NCBI RefSeq assembly: GCF_000429845.1
Contig: NZ_AUCQ01000013.1
Span: 1-64,000 of the forward strand
DNA length: 64,000 nt
From: Comamonas composti DSM 21721
Lineage (GTDB): Bacteria > Pseudomonadota > Gammaproteobacteria > Burkholderiales > Burkholderiaceae_C
Direction of reading: 5' to 3'
Position 1 is the stretch's first letter. Each line of letters begins with the position of its first letter. A model generated the notes under the pieces. It had not been told where the DNA came from. It did no database searches and worked only from the letters and a program-made list of their open reading frames with translations. Positions 58,534 through 64,000 of the stretch are shown here, one piece after another. A program made the position numbers and the translations under genes.

Positions 58534-59480
58534 CCCATCGCCCATTTGACCTGCTGCGCCGTCTGCGTGTTGTCGTGGCCTCGGTGCTGCTGGTCGGCGC
58601 CACGAGCAGTTACGCCCTGAATACCGCCACCATCGTGTCTTCCGTCATGTCGCCAGACTGCCTGGAATACCGGGTGGTTGGCATCTGCTATTGGCTGTTC
58701 TGCTCCTGGGGTGGCTGCACGGTGCGCACGTCCATCAAAGTCCGCCACTACATCCCCGATGCGGTCGTCTCCAGCTACAGCAACACCGGCGAAAACCCGT
58801 GGATCGAAGTCCGGGCGATGAGCACACCCAACCCATCGGCGCAAGCCGGCGGCGATGGCACCACGAACGAAGACCACGAAAACAACCTCGCCAAATTCAA
58901 GAACAGCGATGTCATCGGCCATCCCGGCGGCGAGGTATTCAACCAGTTCGTGTCGTCCTCGGGCTACTTCTGTGAGGGTGCGGGCACGGCGTTCATGCCG
59001 TACTTGCTCAGCACCCTGGACACGCTGGCCTGGCGCTACAACGTGCCCGAGATGGCCTACCCGGAAGCGCTGATTCCCGGCATGCGCGAGGTCGGCGCAC
59101 GCACCACGATGAACCTCTGGGGCAACGTGTATCCCCGCGGTGGGTTCTTGCACCAGACCGACGACCACAAGGCCGGCGCCGTGGTGGCCCAGCGCGCAGG
59201 CGATGTCGTCACGCGCCGCGGGCAGATCCATGTTTATCAACCGCTGCTCGCCAACTCCCGTGATGGCTACTGGCCGGCTGGCGCGCTCATGGAGGGCGAT
59301 GCCTCGACGGGCAAGTGGCAGGAACTCACGCCTGTCCTGTCCTCGTCCTGCGCGGTGTTCCCCCGCGATGGCTCCCTGACGCAAGCCCAGCAAGGCGACT
59401 ACGCCTGGGCGCTCTGGCGGCCGTATGCCTGCTGCGAACGCCGGGGCCAGGTGTTTCTCGGCAGCGTCGATTTCCTCTGA
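58530..59480 (+). CDS. TraU-like conjugation protein (TIGR03756)
   Basis: A 316-residue protein. The start is GTG 58530, with CGGAGG in front, overlapping the previous stop by 4 bases. It has a signal peptide (about 1-29). LEYRVVGICYWLFCSWGGCTVRTSIKVRHYIPDAVVSSYSNTGENPW is the TraU family signature, and the many Cys imply disulphides. It matches TIGR03756 (PFL_4710) and is a periplasmic part of the DNA-transfer machine. Confidence 0.92.
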   Translation: MTHRPFDLLRRLRVVVASVLLVGATSSYALNTATIVSSVMSPDCLEYRVVGICYWLFCSWGGCTVRTSIKVRHYIPDAVVSSYSNTGENPWIEVRAMSTPNPSAQAGGDGTTNEDHENNLAKFKNSDVIGHPGGEVFNQFVSSSGYFCEGAGTAFMPYLLSTLDTLAWRYNVPEMAYPEALIPGMREVGARTTMNLWGNVYPRGGFLHQTDDHKAGAVVAQRAGDVVTRRGQIHVYQPLLANSRDGYWPAGALMEGDASTGKWQELTPVLSSSCAVFPRDGSLTQAQQGDYAWALWRPYACCERRGQVFLGSVDFL

Positions 59481-59489
59481 GGTGGTGCC

Positions 59490-60887
59490 ATGAAGTTCCG
59501 TCCTGCATTCAATCCGTTCCCCCCCCGGGTACGTCGCACGAATATCGTCCTGGCGCTGGCCGGTGCGCTCGCGCTGACGAGCGGTGTGGCCTTGGGCCAA
59601 CTGGGCTACCAGACCGGCGGCAGTGTCATCGGCGATGACGTTATGTACTCGATCGGAGGCGGAAACGCCGTGTCGATGGGACGTGCGGCTGGCATGCGCT
59701 CTCTCGGGGTCGGCGTGGGCTGGAACAGCAACTTGATCTGCGGTGACATGAGCATCCAGACCACGTTGAAGAATCAACTCAACGGCGTCACCAACGGCTT
59801 CCAGCAAATCATGTCATCGGTGATCCAAAGCGCCACCAGCGCGGTGGCATCGTTGCCGGCACTGATCATTCAGCGGGCCGATCCGGGCCTTTACAACCTG
59901 CTTACCAATGGCGTGCTGCAGGCACGGCTCGATTTCGACCGCTCCAAGCTGACGTGCCGTGCCATGGCGGAGAAGATGGCCCAGACGGCGGGCGGGCAGC
60001 TTGGCTGGAGCCAGATGGCAGAAGGCTTGGCGCTGCGCGATGCGGTGTCGAGCACGGATGCGGTCTCAGCCATCGAGCAGGCGGAGACTCGCCGCGGCAA
60101 TGACGGTGTGCCGTGGGTCGGGGGCAGTAACGCGGGGGGCTCTGGCCAGCCCGCGATCAAGGTCGTCGGCGATGTCACCCGTGCCGGCTACAACCTGGTC
60201 AACGGCCGCGGTGTGACCGATACGTCGTCCATCGCACCGACCAGTTGTAGCAGTCTCTCGTGCCAGACCTGGACCTCGCCGCAGGCCGCCGTCGATTGGG
60301 CCACGCGCGTGCTCGGCGAGAAGGAACAGCGCACATGCGATGCCTGCACCAAGACCGAAACGACGCCCGGCGTAGGGCTGACGCCGCTGATCCAGGAAGA
60401 ATACGACGCCAAGCTGCAGGCGCTCCAGGATCTGGTGTCTAAGGCGAAGAACACGACACCCGAGAACCTGCGCGAGGCTGGCAGTGCGTCGCTGCCCATC
60501 ACGCGCGGCGTGATCGAAGCGCTGCGTGACGAGCCAGACCAACACCTGCTGTCGCAGCGCCTGGCGTCCGAGGTCGCGCTGTCCTCCGTGCTGGAGAAGG
60601 CGCTGCTGCTGCAGCGCACGCTGCTCACGGGCAAAAAAGAGCCCAACGTCGCGGCCAACGAGCTTGCGGTGGAGGGCGTGAACAAGGAGAGCGATACGCT
60701 CGACCGCGAGATCCAGAATCTCAAAACGGAACTGGAACTGCGCCGCGAGCTGGCCAACAACTCGCCGATGGCCATCATTCAGCGCCATAGCACGCGCGCG
60801 TCGGGCTCGCGCGGCATCTACGAGGGCGATCCGGTGCCCGACCGTCTCGACCAACTCCAGAAGGGCAATCCGGGAGGTCGGCCATGA
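59490..60887 (+). CDS. TIGR03755-family conjugation protein
   Basis: A 465-residue protein from ATG 59490. It has a signal region (about 1-40), then GQLGYQTGGSVIGDDVMYSIGGGNAVSMGRAAGMRSLGVGVGWNSNLICGDMSIQTTLKNQLNGVTNGFQQIMSSVIQSA, as in PFL_4711 (TIGR03755). A coiled coil lies at about 395-430. It is secreted to the periplasm, like TraH in position. It overlaps the next gene by 4 bases. Confidence 0.9.
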   Translation: MKFRPAFNPFPPRVRRTNIVLALAGALALTSGVALGQLGYQTGGSVIGDDVMYSIGGGNAVSMGRAAGMRSLGVGVGWNSNLICGDMSIQTTLKNQLNGVTNGFQQIMSSVIQSATSAVASLPALIIQRADPGLYNLLTNGVLQARLDFDRSKLTCRAMAEKMAQTAGGQLGWSQMAEGLALRDAVSSTDAVSAIEQAETRRGNDGVPWVGGSNAGGSGQPAIKVVGDVTRAGYNLVNGRGVTDTSSIAPTSCSSLSCQTWTSPQAAVDWATRVLGEKEQRTCDACTKTETTPGVGLTPLIQEEYDAKLQALQDLVSKAKNTTPENLREAGSASLPITRGVIEALRDEPDQHLLSQRLASEVALSSVLEKALLLQRTLLTGKKEPNVAANELAVEGVNKESDTLDREIQNLKTELELRRELANNSPMAIIQRHSTRASGSRGIYEGDPVPDRLDQLQKGNPGGRP

Positions 60888-61243
60888 GCGCGGCTCGCAT
60901 GACTTGGCGTCCACTACGCTGGCTGTTCAGCCGGCACGTGGCGAAAACCCTGCTATGGCTTGTGCTGGTCGTGGCCGCCGCCGTAGGGGCCAACGTCGCG
61001 GGCATCTACCTGGTCGGCAGTGTCGCGGCCTGGGAGCGGTGGCTGGCGGCGTCTGCAGGGTACTTCTTCATCTGGCGACTGTGCCTGTACGGCGGTACGG
61101 CCTATGGATGGGTCTGGATGCGCCGCCGGCTGCTGGCCCGCGAAGAGAACACGCACGCGCGACGTCGGCTGATCCGCGCAGAGGTCGCCGGCGTCGTTGC
61201 CATTGTGGCGCTCGAAGCCAACCTGTTGATGCAGGCCGCTTGA
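60884..61243 (+). CDS. Small membrane protein of the transfer region
   Basis: A 119-residue protein with three predicted membrane segments (TLLWLVLVVAAAVGANVAGIYLV, about 22-44; WERWLAASAGYFFIWRLCLYGG, about 50-71; AGVVAIVALEANLLMQA near the end) and a basic middle loop. It is conserved between the TIGR03755 and TraG-like genes of this ICE group. No assigned function. Confidence 0.8.
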   Translation: MSAARMTWRPLRWLFSRHVAKTLLWLVLVVAAAVGANVAGIYLVGSVAAWERWLAASAGYFFIWRLCLYGGTAYGWVWMRRRLLAREENTHARRRLIRAEVAGVVAIVALEANLLMQAA

Positions 61244-61258
61244 GGGGAGATCGGGGCC

Positions 61259-62776
61259 ATGACGCTGTTCACGACCGACTACCTGGAGTACTACCTCACC
61301 CTCGTGTCCTGGATCGTCAACAACGGCATCTGGGCCGTCCTCGTGTCCAGCGGGGTGTTTGCACTGCCCTTTGTGGCGATCGTCATCCAGGAATGGCTCA
61401 AGGCCCGCGCGGAGGGCGCCGACGAAGGCAACAAGGGCGTGCTCTCGGCGGCGCGCATTGAGAACCGAGTCTTTGTGGCCATCGTGGTCGTGATGTTCGC
61501 TGGCATTCCGTTCATCGACGTCGACCTCAACACTATCCAGTACGACAGCTCGCGCTCGGCGCAGTGCCAAGTCAGTGTGCCGCAGCCCACGGAAACGGGC
61601 TGGTCGCAATCCTTCAGCACCATCAACAACCAGTCGGCGAAGGTTCCGGTCTGGTGGGCTTTCATGCACGCGCTTTCGCGCGCCGTCACGAGCGCCTCGG
61701 TGGCTGCGATCCCGTGCGGCACGGATCTGCGGCAGATGCGGATGGAGATCGATGCGACCCGTATCGACGACCCGGTGCTGGCTCAGGAGGTGGCGGATTT
61801 CTCTCGGGACTGCTATGGACCGGCGCGCGCCAAGCTGTTCATGCAGCGCCCGGATCTCGATGAGCAGCAGATGCACGACGTGACCTGGATCGGCTCGCAC
61901 TTTTTCACGGACACAGGTGGCTACTACGACAGCTACCGCTCCAGTACGGCGCGAGAGGCATGGCCCTATGACGACACCCGCGATGCTGGGCTCGCGCAGG
62001 TTACCAATGGTGGCGGCTACCCGACCTGCAGGCAGTGGTGGTCCGACGGCAGTAACGGACTGCGCGCGCGGCTGCTGGGGCAAGTGGACCCGAGCCTGCT
62101 GAATCGCCTTGCGGGCTGGGCTGGATTCCTGAGCAGGGCCGAGGTGGACGACTCCGTGATCCGCGCCATCGCGTCACCGCGGCAGCAGAAATTGAACCAA
62201 GGCAGCGTCTATACGGACTACGGCGGTCAGATCGACAAGACATTGCCCAATGTCGTCAACCGTGCCACCAGCGATGTTGGCTTGGCGGTTGGGGCTCTCG
62301 CCGCCTTCCCGGCAATGGACGTAGTGCGCCAAGCACTGCCCATGGTGCTCGCACTGCTCAAGATGGCGCTCGTGATCTGCATTCCGCTAGTGCTGGTCGT
62401 GGGCACCTATGACCTGAAGATGGTCGTCACCGTCAGCACCGTCCAGTTCGCGCTGTTCTTCACGGACTTCTGGTTTCAGCTCGCACGCTGGATCGACAGC
62501 ACCATCCTCGATGCACTCTACGGGTGGGGCTTTGGCTGGAACCGGCCGCATACCAACTTCGACCCGCTGGTGGGGCTGAACAATGCCTTCGGCGACATGC
62601 TTTTGATGTTCGTCACCGGCACGATGTTCTTGGTCCTGCCGACTTTCTGGGTGGCAGCTCTTGGGTGGGTCGGAGTAAAAGCCGGGGTTATCGCTCAGAA
62701 CCTGGCTGTCGGTTCCAAGGAAGCACGCGATAGCGCGGGATCGGGCGTGAACAAGGTTACCGGCAAGGTGCTTTGA
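61259..62776 (+). CDS. TraG-like conjugation protein (N-terminal TraG domain)
   Basis: A 505-residue inner-membrane protein from ATG 61259 (GGGGAG in front). Membrane segments lie near the N-terminus (about 10-45, 75-90) and in the second half (about 340-480). YLEYYLTLVSWIVNNGIWAVLVSSGVFALPFVAIVIQEWLKARAEGADEGNKGVLSAARIE and RSAQCQVSVPQPTETGWS are typical of ICE TraG-N proteins. It takes part in mating-pair formation. It is the last plus-strand gene of the window. Confidence 0.92.
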   Translation: MTLFTTDYLEYYLTLVSWIVNNGIWAVLVSSGVFALPFVAIVIQEWLKARAEGADEGNKGVLSAARIENRVFVAIVVVMFAGIPFIDVDLNTIQYDSSRSAQCQVSVPQPTETGWSQSFSTINNQSAKVPVWWAFMHALSRAVTSASVAAIPCGTDLRQMRMEIDATRIDDPVLAQEVADFSRDCYGPARAKLFMQRPDLDEQQMHDVTWIGSHFFTDTGGYYDSYRSSTAREAWPYDDTRDAGLAQVTNGGGYPTCRQWWSDGSNGLRARLLGQVDPSLLNRLAGWAGFLSRAEVDDSVIRAIASPRQQKLNQGSVYTDYGGQIDKTLPNVVNRATSDVGLAVGALAAFPAMDVVRQALPMVLALLKMALVICIPLVLVVGTYDLKMVVTVSTVQFALFFTDFWFQLARWIDSTILDALYGWGFGWNRPHTNFDPLVGLNNAFGDMLLMFVTGTMFLVLPTFWVAALGWVGVKAGVIAQNLAVGSKEARDSAGSGVNKVTGKVL

Positions 62777-62789
62777 TCGGTCGCCCATT

Positions 62790-63167
62790 TCAGTCGTTGA
62801 ACGGATCGTTCGGGTCGTGCGGGTCGATCCGCTGACCGCTGGACGAATACAGGCCAAAGCCTGCCTCGCCGTTTCGCAGTTCGTCCGGTTGCCTCCAGCG
62901 ATCATCATTGACCGTCGAATTGCTGGCCGTCCATGCTGCGGCAACCCCAACCAGGAGCACCAACGCCAGCCAGAACGCGGCGTAGAACAGCAATCCCAGC
63001 GCGACCAGCTTCACTACCCATACGAGCACGGTGGCACCGGCAAGCGGCATCCCCTTGGAGGCGAGCCAACCCGACAACCTTCGCTCGCCGCGCGCATAGG
63101 CGCGCCATCCACGGCCAACGCTGCGGCCGAGGCGTTCTGCGGTGCTGATGCGGGTTGTCGTGTTCAT
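62790..63167 (-). CDS. DUF3742 protein
   Basis: A 125-residue protein on the minus strand. Residues about 1-40 are basic (AERLGRSVGRGWRAYARGERRLSGWLASKG). Then come two hydrophobic segments (LAGATVLVWVVKLVALGLLFYAAFWLALVLLVGVAAAW) and an acidic end. It matches DUF3742, which closes the transfer cluster in PAGI-2-type ICEs and usually precedes TraI. Function unknown. Confidence 0.88.
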   Translation of the reverse strand: MNTTTRISTAERLGRSVGRGWRAYARGERRLSGWLASKGMPLAGATVLVWVVKLVALGLLFYAAFWLALVLLVGVAAAWTASNSTVNDDRWRQPDELRNGEAGFGLYSSSGQRIDPHDPNDPFND

Positions 63168-63194
63168 GGTCGTCTCCTGCTACATGAGGAATGC

Positions 63195-63653
63195 CTATTC
63201 CAGTTTGCTCCAATCCTGCTTGCTTGCCTGCACCAATACGTTCCAATCGTCTGGCGGATTTCCACGTCCGAGCATTTTCTCGAACACGGCATAGGGATCT
63301 GACTTGCTCCCCGAAGACCGCAAGGTCTGCTCATCATTGACCCAGGCGTACACGATGACCTTGGCCTTCGAGTCGTACCGGAAGAACAACCGGAACCGCC
63401 TTCCGATCTTGGCCCGTCGCCAGTGCCGGTGGGCGGGCCCCAGGGTGTTGCCCTGGCGGTACTCGTCTCGTGCCGGATCACCGGGCACCACATCCAATAT
63501 CAACTGATTCAAGGCCCTGAAGAGCTTGACGTTGGCGTTGGACTCGAAGCCTTCCGGGTCGTTCTCTTGCGCGCGCCGTGCGGCTCCGTGCAATTTTTGC
63601 AACTGCTCGATCACACAGTCGTGGAACAGCAATGCCCAGCCATGCCGTTGCAT
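63195..63653 (-). CDS. yhaV: YhaV-type toxin
   Basis: A 152-residue protein whose ATG overlaps the antitoxin stop by one base. RHGWALLFHDCVIEQLQKL, KLFRALNQLILDVVPGDPARDEYRQGNTLGPAHRHWRRAKIGRRFRLFFRYDSKAKVIVYAWVNDEQTLRSSGSKSDPYAVFEKML is the YhaV RNase toxin family. It acts with the PrlF-type antitoxin as an addiction module that could stabilise the ICE. Confidence 0.92.
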   Translation of the reverse strand: MQRHGWALLFHDCVIEQLQKLHGAARRAQENDPEGFESNANVKLFRALNQLILDVVPGDPARDEYRQGNTLGPAHRHWRRAKIGRRFRLFFRYDSKAKVIVYAWVNDEQTLRSSGSKSDPYAVFEKMLGRGNPPDDWNVLVQASKQDWSKLE

Positions 63654-63970
63654 CAGAGTTCCACTTCGCCGTCGATCTCCTCGCCCAGGTTCACGCTATG
63701 ACCTGCATGCTCCAGCATGGCACGAGCCAAGTCCTCGGGCAGGCCCTGGACATTCCGACCAGCCTCGATGTCGCGGGCCAGCAGGCTCAGGAACGCGCCG
63801 ATGGCGGGGTCCTCGTGCTCGGCGTCAACGCGGGTGACAACGACTTCGCTGCCCCGCAGGTCGAACGCGAGCTTGCCGCCGGCATCGACACCGAGCGCCT
63901 GCCGGATGGGCTTGGGCAGCGTGATCTGGCCTTTGGACGTCAGCGTGGCAACTTCATGAATGGCAGGCAT
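63653..63970 (-). CDS. prlF: PrlF-type antitoxin (AbrB-like)
   Basis: A 105-residue protein from ATG 63970 (AGGAGAACCACC in front). An N-terminal AbrB/SpoVT swapped-hairpin domain (ATLTSKGQITLPKPIRQALGVDAGGKLAFDLRGSEVVVTR, about 8-47) is followed by a helical toxin-binding part. PrlF neutralises YhaV and represses the operon. A promoter would lie at the window's right edge. Confidence 0.92.
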   Translation of the reverse strand: MPAIHEVATLTSKGQITLPKPIRQALGVDAGGKLAFDLRGSEVVVTRVDAEHEDPAIGAFLSLLARDIEAGRNVQGLPEDLARAMLEHAGHSVNLGEEIDGEVEL

Positions 63971-64000
63971 GGTGGTTCTCCTGATGGCGACGCCACTATG
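63971..64000. other. Window edge, no feature
   Basis: These 30 bases hold the prlF ribosome site on the minus strand. Nothing else can be read before the window ends. Confidence 0.5.

Larger units (their letters stand above)
648..64000. mobile_element. ICEclc/PAGI-2-like integrative and conjugative element (right end outside window)
   Basis: The order AlpA, ParA, ParB, DUF2857, STY4528-like, PFL_4669, DUF3158, SSB, TopB, STY4534, DUF3275, helicase, PilL-like, TIGR03759, TraD, a TIGR037xx run, VirB4-like ATPase, TraU-like and TraG-like is the conserved core of this ICE family. The left end is set by the tRNA-Gly-like core at 648. Relaxase (TraI) and the ICE integrase, expected after DUF3742, are absent from the window, so the element continues past 64000. 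A separate 15.7-kb island is nested at 15785-31500. Confidence 0.9.

Overview
The window is mostly one integrative and conjugative element (ICE) of the ICEclc/PAGI-2 type, with a type G (GI-like) conjugation system. It sits against a short piece of host chromosome at the left. The host is a proteobacterium, most likely gamma or beta: the backbone is GC-rich, the flank carries a tRNA-Gly(GCC)/tRNA-Cys(GCA) operon, and the backbone genes belong to families found in Pseudomonas, Xanthomonas and Burkholderiales. The species cannot be told from the sequence. All family names are recognised from memory of the protein sequences, without a database search.

Layout. 1-316: 5' part of an IS481-family transposase gene. 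343-594: tRNA-Cys and tRNA-Gly on the minus strand, with a terminator. 648-665: an ICEclc-like attachment core (a tRNA-Gly 3' end), taken as the left end of the ICE. 1449-7175: regulation, partition and replication genes (outer gene, AlpA, ParA, HicA-like, ParB/BisD-like, DUF2857/BisC-like, STY4528-like replication protein). A DnaA box, palindromes and an AT-rich patch lie inside the replication gene. 7493-11643: PFL_4669/InrR-like, DUF3158, SSB and topoisomerase III, with three copies of a 23-bp palindrome. 12173-15528: an orphan C5 methyltransferase and small genes.

15785-31500 is a nested 15.7-kb island. It splits a backbone gene, whose frame is restored exactly if the island is removed. 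The island carries a MerR-controlled hydrolase, a truncated dehalogenase, an AraC/LysE-exporter pair, and a TonB receptor/HemJ-like/DJ-1-PfpI/DUF3817 module broken by an IS3-family remnant. At its right it has a HEPN (TIGR02391)/CoiA-like nuclease pair, a HigBA-type toxin-antitoxin with a perfect operator palindrome, and a P4-type integrase.

31501-42436: backbone genes of mostly unknown function (DUF5983, DUF3085, STY4534/DUF3577, DUF3275, DUF6094, helicase), separated by hairpin leaders and terminators. 42575-62776: the conjugation apparatus (PilL-like, TIGR03759, transglycosylase, TraD, a run of TIGR037xx proteins, the VirB4-like ATPase, a DsbA-like protein, a RadC-like protein, TraU- and TraG-like proteins). 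62790-63970: DUF3742 and a PrlF/YhaV toxin-antitoxin on the minus strand. The ICE's own relaxase and integrase are not seen and should lie beyond the right edge.

The most interesting observations are five copies of a structured leader resembling the radC RNA motif (one precedes the radC homologue), an origin-like cluster inside the replication gene, the in-frame nested island, and the HEPN/CoiA-like pair as a candidate defence module.
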